DNA of 64,000 bases from Pseudomonas prosekii (GCF_900105155.1 NZ_LT629762.1:3594501-3658500), one strand, 5' to 3'; shown: positions 53,841 to 63,724, counted from the stretch's first letter. Numbers and translations: made by a program. Notes: generated by a model from the sequence alone, not told the origin.

Positions 53841-54578
53841 TTACAGGAATGGCAATGGCGGCCGTCGTTTGTGCAGTGTCGACCACCAGAACACCCAGCC
53901 CAGCACGTGGATGTTTTGCTCTTCGATCTGTGCCGCCCGGAACACTTCGTCCGGGTATTGCGCGCTGTTGTGGCTGCGTAATCGCAGGCCGTTGCCGGGC
54001 ATCCGGTGCAGGTATTTGATCCGCAACATGCCGTCGTGCTCGATCGCGTAGATTTCGCCGTCGACGATCTGGGTCAAGCCGCGATCAATCGCGATGATCG
54101 AGCCGTCTTCGATTTTCTCGGCCATGCTGTTGCCGATCATGTGGGCGCAGATGGCGTCCTTATAGTTGATGTCCAGTGAGTCGAGATCGCTGCGGGACAG
54201 GCGCATGGGTTGGCTGTCGTCTTCGATCACGTGAGTCTTGTTGGAACCGGGGGCAATGGCCACTTCTTTATAGAAGGGCAGCTCGACGTCGGTCGGTTCG
54301 AGCACGCTGTAGGAACCGCGAATCGCCTGGGCGTCGTAGAGGTTGCCGGTCTCGTCGATCAGGCACAGGTCTTTCGGCCCTTCGGCGGTTTTCAGCCAGG
54401 TGCTGTGAACTGAGAGTTTGCGCGCGACTTCTTCCATGCAGTAAGCGGGCACTCCGCGGGTGTACCAGTTGTGTACATTTTGCGGAGGCGTGTCCAGGAA
54501 ATCGGCGAATCCTGTCGTCGTGATGTTCGCTGCTTTGAGCAGCGCTTTAAACCGTGGACCGCTAGTGTTTTTTTTCAT
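53841..54578 (-). CDS. S24-family (LexA/CI-like) transcriptional repressor
   Basis: A 245-residue regulator. The N-terminal helix-turn-helix is FKALLKAANITTTGFADFLD and PPQNVHNWYTRGVP. The C-terminal S24 peptidase domain has the catalytic serine in MIGNSMAEKIEDGS and lysine in GMLRIKYL, so self-cleavage is possible. The usual Ala-Gly cut site is not obvious (VAIAPGSN is the nearest). No phage genes are adjacent, so it may be an orphan phage-type regulator that controls genes elsewhere or in the neighbouring island. Confidence 0.88.
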   Translation of the reverse strand: MKKNTSGPRFKALLKAANITTTGFADFLDTPPQNVHNWYTRGVPAYCMEEVARKLSVHSTWLKTAEGPKDLCLIDETGNLYDAQAIRGSYSVLEPTDVELPFYKEVAIAPGSNKTHVIEDDSQPMRLSRSDLDSLDINYKDAICAHMIGNSMAEKIEDGSIIAIDRGLTQIVDGEIYAIEHDGMLRIKYLHRMPGNGLRLRSHNSAQYPDEVFRAAQIEEQNIHVLGWVFWWSTLHKRRPPLPFL

Positions 54579-54609
54579 GAGCGCGAGTCTACGGGCGCTG
54601 GCGAGGGCT

Positions 54610-54630
54610 TTGAATAAACGAACTGTTCAA
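54610..54630. promoter_or_regulatory. Candidate operator upstream of the S24 repressor
   Basis: TTGAA and TTCAA ends flank a perfect GAACTGTTC (GAAC-T-GTTC) core, 32-52 bases before the repressor start. Autoregulation by the repressor would be typical, but is inferred. Confidence 0.3.
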
Positions 54631-54746
54631 ATTGCGCGGGAATTTTACGACTGGATGTAAGCCGGTTTTAAGGAACGCTACACAGCCAAAAACCGTACAA
54701 GAAAATCCTTAAACGCTCTGTTTGCCAGCGCTGTTGTCAGCGCCCA

Positions 54747-54775
54747 CAAAAAACCCCGGAGCACCGGGGTTTTTC
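54747..54775 (-). terminator. Bidirectional terminator between ppa and the repressor side
   Basis: AAAAAACCCCGG, loop AGCA, CCGGGGTTTTT, directly after the ppa stop codon region. The A- and T-runs on both sides mean it can act on both strands. Confidence 0.85.
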
Positions 54776-54808
54776 TTGCAGCGTGAAGCTCAAGGCTCAC
54801 AGCTGTGT

Positions 54809-55336
54809 TCAGCCTTTGTAAGCAGCAACCGACTTCATGATCTCGGTGCGAGCGGCTTCTGCGTCGCCCCAACCTTCGATCTTCACCCATTTGCCTTTTT
54901 CGAGGTCTTTGTAGTTCTCGAAGAAGTGCTTGATCTGTTCCAGCAGCAGGGCTGGCAGATCGGTGTATTCCTTCACGTCGACGTACAGCTGGGACAGCTT
55001 GTCGTGTGGCACTGCGATGACTTTGGCATCGCCGCCGCCGTCGTCGGTCATGTGCAGGATGCCGACTGGACGCGCGCGGATCACCGAGCCTGGAGCAACC
55101 GGGTAAGGGGTCACGACCAGCACGTCGAGGGGATCACCGTCGTCTGCCAGAGTGTTAGGGATGAAACCGTAGTTGGCCGGGTAGAACATCGGGGTGGCCA
55201 TGAAACGGTCAACGAACAGGCAATCGCTGTCTTTGTCGATTTCGTATTTGATCGGCGCGTGGTTGGCCGGGATCTCGATCGCGACGTAGATGTCGTTCGG
55301 CAGGTCTTTGCCAGCCGGAATCTTGCTGTAGCTCAT
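54809..55336 (-). CDS. ppa: Inorganic pyrophosphatase
   Basis: A 175-residue soluble enzyme that hydrolyses pyrophosphate to two phosphates, a housekeeping function. Active-site motifs are [15 protein letters not shown] with the conserved lysine/glutamate set, [20 protein letters not shown] and [12 protein letters not shown]. The C-terminus KVEGWGDAE-like region is normal for bacterial family I. It is followed by a strong terminator. It marks the return to conserved Pseudomonas order. Confidence 0.97.
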   Translation of the reverse strand: MSYSKIPAGKDLPNDIYVAIEIPANHAPIKYEIDKDSDCLFVDRFMATPMFYPANYGFIPNTLADDGDPLDVLVVTPYPVAPGSVIRARPVGILHMTDDGGGDAKVIAVPHDKLSQLYVDVKEYTDLPALLLEQIKHFFENYKDLEKGKWVKIEGWGDAEAARTEIMKSVAAYKG

Positions 55337-55449
55337 TGGGCGGTGCCCCCGTTAGTTGACCAAAAACACTTGGCCGGATTGACCAAAAAGTGGCGGCGAT
55401 TATAGGCATATTCTGCCGGCGACGCCACGTACCAGAGGTCGTAGAGACC

Positions 55450-56262
55450 TTAGTCGTGTGCCTGATAGACCGGGTTCTCGGCGAGAAGTTGCCGCAGCCG
55501 GGCCAGCGGATCCTGGCGATAGAAAAGCATTAGCTGCTCGTAGACTTGCGGATAAGCCTCGTGGAGCAAATCCGGGGCGCTGAAGAAGTATTCGCTGGTG
55601 ACGGCGAAGAATTCGGCCGGGTTCTCGGCGGCGTACGGGTCGATCGCGGTTTCGGCGTCGGGGTCGTGGTCCAGTTGCCGGTTCAGGTCGTCGAAGGCCT
55701 GTTGCATCACGCTTGCCCAGTCGCTGACGCGCATGCTCGGGTGCAGCGGCGGCAGGCCGTTGGCGTCGCCGTTGAGCATGTCGAGTTTGTGCGCCAGTTC
55801 GTGGATCACCAGGTTATAGCCTTCCCAGCCGCCGCTGGCCATCACGCCCGGCCAGGCGAGAATCACCGGGCCTTGCTGCCAGGCTTCGCCGCTGTGCTCG
55901 CCGTCCCATTCGTGTTCGACGCCGCTGGCGTCCCGATGGCGCTGCGGGCTGAGGAAGTCGTCGGGATACAACACGATTTCGTGGAAACCCTGATACCAGT
56001 TCAGCTCGCCAAGATTGAGCAGCGGCAATTGCGCTTGCGCGGCGAGCAACAGGCGTTGCTCCTGATGCAGTTCGACGCCGGGCAGCGCGGTCAGGTGTTT
56101 GGCGTCGAGGAACAGCACGCAGGCTTCACGCAGCCATTGGTCTTCGGCGGCGCTGAGGCCGTCGAGGAAACTCAAGTGCTGGCGCACCCGCTGCCATGCG
56201 TCGTCGGCAATCGGGTGTCTGGCCAGAATGCGCCGGCGACGCCAGGCGCTCAGGGACCACAT
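55450..56262 (-). CDS. mtfA: Zinc-dependent peptidase MtfA
   Basis: A 270-residue protein of the MtfA (DUF980) family, which in E. coli inactivates the Mlc repressor. The metallopeptidase motif is VIHELAHKLD (HExxH), followed by the glutamate in NPAEFFAVTSEYFF as the third zinc ligand, an arrangement like that of anthrax lethal factor-type peptidases. Length is normal for the family. It is 6 bases from the DedA gene and converges with nothing; the two may be co-transcribed. Confidence 0.92.
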   Translation of the reverse strand: MWSLSAWRRRRILARHPIADDAWQRVRQHLSFLDGLSAAEDQWLREACVLFLDAKHLTALPGVELHQEQRLLLAAQAQLPLLNLGELNWYQGFHEIVLYPDDFLSPQRHRDASGVEHEWDGEHSGEAWQQGPVILAWPGVMASGGWEGYNLVIHELAHKLDMLNGDANGLPPLHPSMRVSDWASVMQQAFDDLNRQLDHDPDAETAIDPYAAENPAEFFAVTSEYFFSAPDLLHEAYPQVYEQLMLFYRQDPLARLRQLLAENPVYQAHD

Positions 56263-56268
56263 AGATGC

Positions 56269-56925
56269 TTAGCGGGTTTCGGCTTTGGAGCTCGAACCGC
56301 CGAAACGGCTGCGGACCAGGCCGATGATCATCGGCACCAGCGATAGCAGGATGATGGCGACGACCAGCAGCGACAGGTTTTTCTTGATGAACGGTACGTT
56401 GCCGAAGAAGTAACCCAAGGTCACCAGGCCACCGACCCAAAGAATCGTGCCGAGGACGCTGAAGCCGAAAAAGCGTGGATAAGGCATCTTCGCGACACCG
56501 GCGACGAACGGCGCAAACGTACGGATGATCGGCAGGAACCGCGCGAGCGTGACGGTTTTGCCGCCGTGCTTATCGTAGAAATCGTGGGTTTTTTGCAGGT
56601 AATCGCGGCGGAAGATTTTCGAGTTGGGGTTGCTGAAGAGCTTCTCCCCGGTGGTTCGGCCGATCACGTAATTGGTGCTGTCGCCGAGGATCGCCGCCAA
56701 CATCAGCAGGCCGCCCAGCAGCACCGGGTCCATGCCGCCACCAGCCGCTACCGCGCCGGCAATAAACAGCAGGGAATCACCCGGCAGGAACGGCATTACC
56801 ACCAGCCCGGTCTCGCAGAAGATCACCAGAAACAGGATGGCGTAGATCCATGGCCCGTAATTGGTCACCAGCATGTCGAGATACACATCGAGATGCAGGA
56901 TAAGGTCGATCGGGTTGAAATCCAT
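56269..56925 (-). CDS. DedA family inner-membrane protein
   Basis: A 218-residue membrane protein of the DedA family, linked to lipid flipping and membrane-potential homeostasis. It has FCETGLVVMPFLPGDSLLFI, GDSTNYVIGRTTGEKLF, and the basic/aromatic FARFLPIIRTFAPFVAGVAKM-like amphipathic region (LARFLPIIRTFAPFVAG). Several membrane segments are visible. The conserved E/D and R residues of the family are present. Substrate not determined here. Confidence 0.93.
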   Translation of the reverse strand: MDFNPIDLILHLDVYLDMLVTNYGPWIYAILFLVIFCETGLVVMPFLPGDSLLFIAGAVAAGGGMDPVLLGGLLMLAAILGDSTNYVIGRTTGEKLFSNPNSKIFRRDYLQKTHDFYDKHGGKTVTLARFLPIIRTFAPFVAGVAKMPYPRFFGFSVLGTILWVGGLVTLGYFFGNVPFIKKNLSLLVVAIILLSLVPMIIGLVRSRFGGSSSKAETR

Positions 56926-57128
56926 GGAGGGGCACCTGTTGAGGCGGTCCGACTCGGCAGACCTGTGCGTATGACTTCATGTAAGGCTACAAGCAGGTGT
57001 AGTTTTTCTTACAAGACGGGAAGCTCGGGATTATACGGCCGGAACACTCAAAAGCGTGCCGAGTTTGTAGCGGGGGATGTCACGGTGCGACCCATGGCTC
57101 ACGCCGATCTTCGTGGGTGTGAGCCCTT

Positions 57129-57238
57129 GTGGCGAGGGGGCTTGCCCCCGTTGGGCGCGAAGCGACCCCTGCAGTTACAGGGTGTTGTCTTGGTTTACGA
57201 CTGCTTCGCAGCCGAACGGGGGCAAGCCCCCTCGCCAC
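57129..57238. repeat. REPIN, GGGGGCTTGCCCCC class
   Basis: GTGGCGAGGGGGCTTGCCCC at the left and GGGGCAAGCCCCCTCGCCAC at the right, between the DedA and GNAT genes. Confidence 0.85.
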
Positions 57239-57279
57239 AAAAGCGCTCTCGCTACAAGTCGCTCGCCGCGCTGAAAGTG

Positions 57280-57738
57280 TTACAGCTCGTCGCTGATTGG
57301 CAGCACGTAATTCTTGAATTCGGTGTCTTCCTTGAACCCGATCGACTCGTAGGTTTTCTGCGCCACTTCGTTGTCGCTGCTGGTCGACACACGCATGCGC
57401 ACGGCGTTGGTTTCCTTGGCCATTTTCTTCGCGGTGCGGATCAGGTTGTCGGCGACCAGTTGTCGGCGCGCGTCTTCGGCGACGTAGATGTCGTTGAGGA
57501 TCCACACACGTTTCAGCGACAACGAGGAAAAGCTCGGGTACAGCTGACAAAAACCCATCAGCTTGTTGTCGTCATCGGACAACGCCAGGTAAATCACCGA
57601 TTCCTTGCGGCGCAGGCGTTTTTCGAGAAACGCCCGGGACGAGTCCGGATAGGGCAGGGAGCCGTAAAACTCACGATATTTGACGAACAACGGGGTCAGG
57701 AGGTCCAGATGTTCGAGGGTCGCTTGAATAATCCGCAT
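57280..57738 (-). CDS. GNAT family N-acetyltransferase
   Basis: A 152-residue acetyltransferase with the single-domain GNAT fold. RIIQATLEHLDLLTPLFVKY opens the fold; the acetyl-CoA loop is DIYVAEDARRQLVADNLIRT (V-x-x-x-x-R/Q-x-x-G/A form), and NEVAQKTYESIGFKEDTEFK is the typical C-terminal piece. Substrate unknown. It lies between the DedA gene and eutC; P. aeruginosa has a similar gene there, but it need not be part of ethanolamine use. Confidence 0.88.
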   Translation of the reverse strand: MRIIQATLEHLDLLTPLFVKYREFYGSLPYPDSSRAFLEKRLRRKESVIYLALSDDDNKLMGFCQLYPSFSSLSLKRVWILNDIYVAEDARRQLVADNLIRTAKKMAKETNAVRMRVSTSSDNEVAQKTYESIGFKEDTEFKNYVLPISDEL

Positions 57739-57851
57739 TGATTGTTCTCGTCTTCAAGTGGCTGTCTTCACGTGCGCTGACGGCGATCTACCCGGGCAGC
57801 CGTGCGTCGATCCTGCCTGAAACCGGAGCAGAAACGCAATGCGGAAACGGT

Positions 57852-58688
57852 TCAGGCCTGCGGCGGACTGAGCAGGAAATTTCCTTTCATGTCGGCGGCG
57901 TTTTCCGAGTCCAGCGTCTGAAGTTGCGCTTCGTCCTTCAGATTGACCCCCGACAACTGACGCCGGCAGGCTTCGCGCATCAGATACAGCAAACGGTGCG
58001 CCGCCATGCCGTAGCTGAGGCCTTCCAATCGGACGTTGGAAATGCAATTGCGATAGGCATCGGTGAGGCCGACCTTCGGGTTGTAGGTGAAGTACAACCC
58101 CAGGCTGTCCGGCGAGCTGAGGCCGGGGCGTTCGCCAATCAGGATCACCGCCATTTTTGCGCCGAGCAGTTCACCGATCTCGTCAGCCACGGCCACTCGG
58201 CCCTGTTCGACCAACATCACCGGCGCCAACGACCAACCGTCGGCGCCAGCCTGTTCTTCCATGCGCGTCAGAAACGGCAAGGTGTGCCGGTGCACGGCCA
58301 GCGCCGACAAACCATCGGCGACCACGATCACCAGATCGACCCCGCCGGGATGCGCCGCCGCGTAATCACGCAGGGTTTGCGCCGATTGATCATCCAACTT
58401 GCGCCCGAGGTCCGGGCGCTGCAGATAGCTGTTTCGGTCGGTGGCGGCGCTGTGCAGCAACAAACTCTCGCGTCCACGTTCGGCCAGTTGGGCGCTGATT
58501 GCGCCGTGGTCAAACGGCAAATGCACCGCGTCGCGGGCCTGCGCGTGGGCGTATTGGAAATCCAGTTGCGCGCCGGTGGGCATGCTGGTGCCGGTGCGAC
58601 CGAGGGCAATCCGCGCCGGTGTCAGGTTGCGCAATTGCAGCCACGGGTTCTGCGGATCAACAGGTGGTTTATCCATTTCAACACTCAT
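57852..58688 (-). CDS. eutC: Ethanolamine ammonia-lyase small subunit
   Basis: A 278-residue light chain of the adenosylcobalamin-dependent enzyme that splits ethanolamine to acetaldehyde and ammonia. Markers are [52 protein letters not shown] and a cobalamin-binding [18 protein letters not shown]. The start overlaps the eutB stop (4 bases). No eutA reactivase and no microcompartment genes are seen nearby. Confidence 0.96.
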   Translation of the reverse strand: MSVEMDKPPVDPQNPWLQLRNLTPARIALGRTGTSMPTGAQLDFQYAHAQARDAVHLPFDHGAISAQLAERGRESLLLHSAATDRNSYLQRPDLGRKLDDQSAQTLRDYAAAHPGGVDLVIVVADGLSALAVHRHTLPFLTRMEEQAGADGWSLAPVMLVEQGRVAVADEIGELLGAKMAVILIGERPGLSSPDSLGLYFTYNPKVGLTDAYRNCISNVRLEGLSYGMAAHRLLYLMREACRRQLSGVNLKDEAQLQTLDSENAADMKGNFLLSPPQA

Positions 58689-60079
58689 CCCAGTTGCGCC
58701 AAGGCGTGGCGGAAGGCCGGCGGCAGGCTGTTGCCGAACTGAATCTTGCCGTCAGCCTGGGTGAAGATGCCCATTTTCTCCAGCCACTGCTCAAACTCCG
58801 GTGCCGGTTTTAAACCAAGCGTTTGGCGCGCGTAGAGCGCGTCGTGGAACGAGGTGGTCTGGTAGTTGAGCATGATGTCGTCGGAGCCGGGGATGCCCAT
58901 GATGAAGTTGATGCCAGCCACGCCGAGCAGGGTCAGCAGGGTGTCCATGTCGTCCTGATCGGCTTCGGCGTGGTTGGTGTAGCAGATGTCGCAGCCCATC
59001 GGCACACCGAGCAACTTGCCGCAGAAGTGATCTTCGAGGCCGGCGCGGATGATCTGTTTGCCGTTGTAGAGGTATTCCGGGCCGATAAATCCGACGACGG
59101 TGTTCACCAGAAACGGTTTGAAATGGCGCGCCACGGCGTAGGCGCGCGTCTCGCAGGTCTGTTGATCGACGCCATGGTGGGCGTTGGCCGACAAGGCGCT
59201 GCCCTGGCCGGTTTCGAAATACATCAGGTTTTGCCCGAGGGTGCCGCGATTGAGGCTGAGCCCCGCGTCGTAACCTTCCTGCAACAGATTGAGGTTGATG
59301 CCGAAACTGGCGTTGGCCGCTTCGGTGCCGGCAATCGACTGGAACACCAGGTCCAGCGGCACGCCACGGTTCACCGCTTCGATCGAGGTGGTGACGTGAG
59401 TCAGCACGCAGGCCTGGGTCGGAATGTCGTAGCGCTGGATGATCGCGTCGAGCATTTCCAGCATCGCGCAGATTGAGGCGATGCTGTCGGTGGCCGGGTT
59501 GATGCCGATCATCGCGTCGCCGTTGCCGTAGAGCAGGCCGTCGAGAATGCTCGCAGCGATGCCGGCCGGTTCGTCGGTCGGATGGTTGGGCTGCAGGCGC
59601 GTGGACAAGCGGCCGCGCAGGCCCATGGTGCCGCGAAATTGGGTGACCACGCGGATCTTCTGCGCCACCAGCACCAGGTCCTGCACGCGCATGATTTTCG
59701 ACACGGCGGCGACCATTTCCGGGGTCAGGCCGGGGGCGAGGGCGCGCAGGCTCTGTTCGTCGGCGGCATCGCTGAGCAGCCAGTCGCGAAAACCGCCGAC
59801 GGTCAGGTGGCTGACCACGGCGAAAGCCTGTTTATCGTGGGTGTCGATGATCAGCCGGGTGACTTCATCGGCCTCGTAAGGGATCACCGCTTCCTGCAGA
59901 AAATGGGTCAGCGCGATGTCGGCCAAGGCCATTTGTGCGGCCACTCGCTCGCCGTCGTTGAGCGCGGCCACGCCCGCCAGAAAGTCCCCGGAACGCGCCG
60001 GGCTGGCCTTGGCCATGACGTCTTTGAGGCTGTCGAAGCGATAAGTCTGGGCGCCGACCGTGTGAGCAAAACTAGCCAT
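58685..60079 (-). CDS. eutB: Ethanolamine ammonia-lyase large subunit
   Basis: A 464-residue heavy chain with the TIM-barrel active site. Highlights are the N-terminal [60 protein letters not shown] and [20 protein letters not shown]. Length is as expected. It follows the permease gene and is coupled to eutC. Acetaldehyde made here is oxidised by the aldehyde dehydrogenase at 61780. The needed cobalamin links it functionally to btuB and btuF in this window. Confidence 0.97.
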   Translation of the reverse strand: MASFAHTVGAQTYRFDSLKDVMAKASPARSGDFLAGVAALNDGERVAAQMALADIALTHFLQEAVIPYEADEVTRLIIDTHDKQAFAVVSHLTVGGFRDWLLSDAADEQSLRALAPGLTPEMVAAVSKIMRVQDLVLVAQKIRVVTQFRGTMGLRGRLSTRLQPNHPTDEPAGIAASILDGLLYGNGDAMIGINPATDSIASICAMLEMLDAIIQRYDIPTQACVLTHVTTSIEAVNRGVPLDLVFQSIAGTEAANASFGINLNLLQEGYDAGLSLNRGTLGQNLMYFETGQGSALSANAHHGVDQQTCETRAYAVARHFKPFLVNTVVGFIGPEYLYNGKQIIRAGLEDHFCGKLLGVPMGCDICYTNHAEADQDDMDTLLTLLGVAGINFIMGIPGSDDIMLNYQTTSFHDALYARQTLGLKPAPEFEQWLEKMGIFTQADGKIQFGNSLPPAFRHALAQLG

Positions 60080-60152
60080 ACAGATTCTCCGTGACGACGC
60101 AGCCCCTATGTTTGCAGGGCTGCGCCGAAGTTTGCGCCGAGAGGTGCGGCGG

Positions 60153-61601
60153 TCAGTGCAAGGCTTCTTCTGCTTGCTGAATCGCCGCGAATTCCTCTTC
60201 GGGCGTGCCTGCTACCAAGTGATGCCGACTGTAGAAAGCAAAGTAAGCAATTAACACTCCATAGATGATCGCCGCGCCGATGACCACCCGTGGATCCACC
60301 AGAAACCCCGCCACCACAGCGATGCACGCCAGAACCAGTGCAACGCCGGAAGTGAAAATGCCGCCCGGCGTACGGTACGGACGGTCCATTTTGGGGCGAC
60401 GGATGCGCAGGGTGATTTGCGCCGCCATCATCAGCACGTAGGAAATCGTCGCGCCGAACACCGCCACCAGAATCAGCAGATCGCCTTGGCCGGTCAACGA
60501 CAGGCCAAAACCGATGATGCCGGGGATGATCAACGCCAGCACCGGCGCTTTGCTTTTATTGGTTTCCGACAGTTTGCGCGGCAGGTAACCGGCGCGGGAC
60601 AGGGCAAAGATCTGCCGCGAGTAGGCGTAGATGATCGAGAAGAAACTGGCGATCAGCCCGGCCAGACCGACGAGGTTGACGAAAGAGCCCATCCACGTTG
60701 AACCGCCGTAGGCTTTGCTCAACGCTTCGACCAGCGGATTACCCGAGGTCAACAAGGCATTGGCGCCCGCGCCGCCGGGGCCGATGACCAGGATCAACAG
60801 GGCAAAACTCACCAGCACCAGCATCGCGCCGATCAGGCCACGGGGCAGGTCGCGCTTGGGGTTTTTGGTTTCTTCGGCGGCCAACGGCACGCCTTCGACC
60901 GCAAGGAAAAACCAGATCGCGTAGGGGATCGCCGCCCAGACGCCAACGTAACCGAAGGGCAGGAAAGTGCTGGCGCCCTTGGCGTCGGTCACTGGAATGT
61001 CGAGCAGATTGGCCACGTTGAAGTGCGGCACCATCGCCACCAGAAACACACCCAGTGCCAGTGCGGCGACGGCGGTGATCACGAACATCAGTTTCAACGC
61101 TTCGCCGACGCCGAATATGTGGATGGCGATGAAGATGATGTAGAACGCCAAATAGATCATCCAGCCGCCGATGCCGAATAACGACTCGCAATAGGCGCCG
61201 ATGAACACGGCAATTGCCGCTGGCGCGATGGCGTATTCGATGAGGATCGCGGTGCCGGTGAGAAATCCGCCCCACGGCCCGAATGCGCTGCGGGCGAAAC
61301 CGTAGCCACCGCCGGCGGTAGGAATCATCGAGGACAGTTCAGCGAGGGAAAAGCACATGCACAGGTACATGGTGGCCATCAGCAACGTGGCCAGAAACAT
61401 GCCGCCCCAACCACCTTGGGCGAGGCCGAAATTCCAACCGGCGTAGTCGCCGGAGATGACGTAAGCAACGCCGAGCCCGACCAGCAGAACCCAACCGGCG
61501 GCACCCTTTTTAAGTTCGCGTTGCTGGAAGTATTCGGAGCCGACTTTTTCGAAGTCGACGGAGGAGCCGGTAGCCGGAACTCCCGTTTGATCGCTAGGCA
61601 T
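60153..61601 (-). CDS. eat: Ethanolamine permease
   Basis: A 482-residue APC-type transporter with about 12 membrane helices: GAAGWVLLVGLGVAYVISGDY, ALLMATMYLCMCFSLAELSS-like, GGGYGFARSAFGPWGGFLTG and FLAVEGVPLAAEETKNPKRD are typical amino acid/ethanolamine permease signatures. The start at 61601 is preceded by AGGTGAA. It lies between the dehydrogenase and eutB, so ethanolamine uptake fits well. P. aeruginosa has the same gene here (often called eutP, from memory). Confidence 0.9.
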   Translation of the reverse strand: MPSDQTGVPATGSSVDFEKVGSEYFQQRELKKGAAGWVLLVGLGVAYVISGDYAGWNFGLAQGGWGGMFLATLLMATMYLCMCFSLAELSSMIPTAGGGYGFARSAFGPWGGFLTGTAILIEYAIAPAAIAVFIGAYCESLFGIGGWMIYLAFYIIFIAIHIFGVGEALKLMFVITAVAALALGVFLVAMVPHFNVANLLDIPVTDAKGASTFLPFGYVGVWAAIPYAIWFFLAVEGVPLAAEETKNPKRDLPRGLIGAMLVLVSFALLILVIGPGGAGANALLTSGNPLVEALSKAYGGSTWMGSFVNLVGLAGLIASFFSIIYAYSRQIFALSRAGYLPRKLSETNKSKAPVLALIIPGIIGFGLSLTGQGDLLILVAVFGATISYVLMMAAQITLRIRRPKMDRPYRTPGGIFTSGVALVLACIAVVAGFLVDPRVVIGAAIIYGVLIAYFAFYSRHHLVAGTPEEEFAAIQQAEEALH

Positions 61602-61686
61602 AAGAGTTCACCTGTTCTTATTGTTTTTGACCCGCAGTGGTGATGGCGGGAGAGTTCACGCTCACAACGTCGGCAACTGGACAACC

Positions 61687-61764
61687 GCCATCGCCGGCAA
61701 GCCGTGCTCCCACAGGAGCAACCCAATCCTGTGGGAGCGAGGCTTGCCCGCGATTGCCGTTACG
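61687..61764. repeat. REPIN, GTGGGAGC class (short)
   Basis: GCCATCGCCGGCAAGCCGTG at the left and TGTGGGAGCGAGGCTTGCCC at the right, a compact pair between the dehydrogenase and permease genes. Confidence 0.8.
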
Positions 61765-61779
61765 CGGCTGCGCGCCGAA

Positions 61780-63300
61780 TCAGAAGAAGCCCAGCGGATT
61801 GATGTCGTAACTCACCAGCAGGTTTTTCGTCTGCTGATAGTGATCGAGCATCATTTTGTGCGTCTCACGGCCGACGCCGGACTTTTTGTAACCGCCAAAC
61901 GCCGCGTGCGCCGGGTACAGGTGATAGCAGTTGGTCCAGACCCGACCAGCCTTGATCGCGCGCCCCATGCGGTAGGCGCGGTTGATGTCGCGAGTCCACA
62001 GCCCGGCGCCGAGGCCGAACTCGGTGTCGTTGGCGATGGCCAGCGCTTCGGCTTCATCCTTGAACGTGGTGATGCTCACCACCGGGCCAAAGATTTCTTC
62101 CTGGAACACGCGCATTTTGTTGGTGCCCTTGAGCAGGGTCGGCTGGATGTAATACCCGGTCGCCAGATTGCCCTCGAGTTTTTCCACTTTGCCGCCCGTC
62201 AGCAGCTCGGCGCCTTCGCCCTTGGCAATTTCCAGGTACGAAAGGATTTTGTCGAATTGCTGCTCGGACGCCTGCGCGCCGACCATGGTGTCGGTGTCCA
62301 GCGGGTCGCCGCGTTTGATTTGCAGGACTTTTTTCATCACGACTTTCATGAACTCGTCGTAAATCGATTCCTGAACCAGCGCGCGGGAAGGGCAGGTGCA
62401 GACTTCGCCCTGGTTGAAAAACGCCAGCACCAGACCTTCGGCAGCCTTTTCGATAAAGGTCGGCTCGGCTTGCATGATGTCTTCGAAGAAGATGTTCGGC
62501 GACTTGCCACCCAGCTCCACGGTGGACGGGATAATGTTTTCGGCGGCGCATTTCATGATGTGCGAGCCGACCGGCGTCGAACCGGTGAAGGCAATTTTGG
62601 CGATGCGTTTGCTGGTGGCGAGGGCTTCGCCGGCTTCTTTGCCGAACCCTTGCACGACGTTGAGCACGCCGGCCGGCAGCAGGTCGCCGATCAGTTCCAT
62701 CAGCACGGTGATGCCCAGCGGCGTTTGCTCGGCAGGTTTGAGCACCACGCAGTTACCGGCGGCGAGGGCCGGGGCGAGTTTCCACGCGGCCATCAGGATC
62801 GGGAAGTTCCACGGGATGATCTGCCCGACCACGCCCAGCGGTTCGTGAATGTGATACGCCACGGTGTTGCCGTCGATTTCGGCAGCGCTGCCTTCCTGCG
62901 CACGCAGGCAACCGGCGAAGTAGCGGAAGTGATCTGCCGCCAGCGGGATGTCGGCATTGAGGGTTTCGCGCACGGCTTTGCCGTTGTCCCAGGATTCGGT
63001 GATCGCCAGGACTTCCAGATTCGCTTCGATACGATCAGCGATTTTCAGCAGCACCAGCGAGCGCGCCTGGACGGATGTCGCGCCCCAGGCATCGGCTGCG
63101 GCGTGGGCGGCGTCGAGGGCTTTGTCGATATCTTCAGCCGTGGAGCGCGGGAATTCGGCAATCGGTTGGCCATTGACTGGCGAAGTGGTGGTGAAGTACT
63201 GACCTTTGACAGGCGCGACGAACTCGCCGCCGATGTAGTTACCGTATTTGCTCTTGAACGAAACGATAGCGCCTTCAGTACCGGGGTGAGCGTAACGCAT
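61780..63300 (-). CDS. exaC: NAD-dependent aldehyde dehydrogenase, ExaC/AcoD type
   Basis: A 506-residue dehydrogenase that likely oxidises acetaldehyde from ethanolamine to acetate. It has the NAD fold motif [12 protein letters not shown], the catalytic glutamate in [11 protein letters not shown] and the catalytic cysteine region [14 protein letters not shown]. The start at 63300 is preceded by GGAGAA; the frame upstream to 63528 is promoter DNA. It is first in the operon and sits behind a sigma-54 promoter. The gene name follows the ExaC-like length and motifs, not a proven role. Confidence 0.9.
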   Translation of the reverse strand: MRYAHPGTEGAIVSFKSKYGNYIGGEFVAPVKGQYFTTTSPVNGQPIAEFPRSTAEDIDKALDAAHAAADAWGATSVQARSLVLLKIADRIEANLEVLAITESWDNGKAVRETLNADIPLAADHFRYFAGCLRAQEGSAAEIDGNTVAYHIHEPLGVVGQIIPWNFPILMAAWKLAPALAAGNCVVLKPAEQTPLGITVLMELIGDLLPAGVLNVVQGFGKEAGEALATSKRIAKIAFTGSTPVGSHIMKCAAENIIPSTVELGGKSPNIFFEDIMQAEPTFIEKAAEGLVLAFFNQGEVCTCPSRALVQESIYDEFMKVVMKKVLQIKRGDPLDTDTMVGAQASEQQFDKILSYLEIAKGEGAELLTGGKVEKLEGNLATGYYIQPTLLKGTNKMRVFQEEIFGPVVSITTFKDEAEALAIANDTEFGLGAGLWTRDINRAYRMGRAIKAGRVWTNCYHLYPAHAAFGGYKKSGVGRETHKMMLDHYQQTKNLLVSYDINPLGFF

Positions 63301-63365
63301 GGTGAAGTTCTCCTTGGCTTTTGTGCTTATAAGGGAGAGCGCATGTGCGCCTGCTATAAGCGTAG

Positions 63366-63381
63366 AGCAAAGGTCGGGCCA
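63366..63381 (-). promoter_or_regulatory. Sigma-54 promoter for the ethanolamine operon
   Basis: On the minus strand, TGGCCCGACCTTTGCT fits TGGCAC-N5-TTGCW with both invariant GG and GC pairs, and lies 66 bases before the exaC start. This agrees with control by the sigma-54 activator EatR. Confidence 0.65.
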
Positions 63382-63444
63382 CTGCCTTGCGGGGCAATGA
63401 AACCAAGGGGTTGGCCGGGTTTTGTCGGACGGGCGGAGGGGCGC

Positions 63445-63462
63445 TGTAGCGGGTCTGGTACA
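63445..63462. promoter_or_regulatory. Candidate EatR upstream activating site 1
   Basis: TGTAGC-N6-GGTACA, an imperfect inverted repeat of TGTACC-type halves. It lies 64 bases upstream of the sigma-54 promoter. Confidence 0.5.
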
Positions 63463-63477
63463 GCGTGGGTGACAGTT

Positions 63478-63495
63478 TGTACCGCTTGTGGCACA
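63478..63495. promoter_or_regulatory. Candidate EatR upstream activating site 2
   Basis: TGTACC-N6-GGCACA, the same pattern as site 1 with the same spacer. The centres of the two sites are 33 bases apart (three turns). Confidence 0.5.
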
Positions 63496-63600
63496 GCGCG
63501 TGACTGATGAGTCTTGCCAGCATTGCAATGCTCGCTGACGTGGAGGATGCTCGGAACCCAGTCATTGCAATGAAAGCAACTTTGATGGCTGCTGCATAAC

Positions 63601-63695
63601 CTGTGGGAGCTGAGCTTGCTCGCGATGACGTCTGTACAGCCAACATTAATGTTGAATGTCAGGACGCCATCGCGAGCAAGCTCAGCTCCCACAGG
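63601..63695. repeat. REPIN, CTGTGGGAGCTGAGCTTGC class
   Basis: CTGTGGGAGCTGAGCTTGCT at the left and GCAAGCTCAGCTCCCACAGG at the right. It lies in the divergent region just before eatR. Confidence 0.85.
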
Positions 63696-63724
63696 ATGTG
63701 TATCTGCTCGGAGAACAATAAGAA

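Noticed and set aside
52789..54630. Prophage or tailocin around the S24 repressor
   Set aside because: No integrase, tail, lysis or att-like sequences; Hcp and VgrG belong to type VI secretion.
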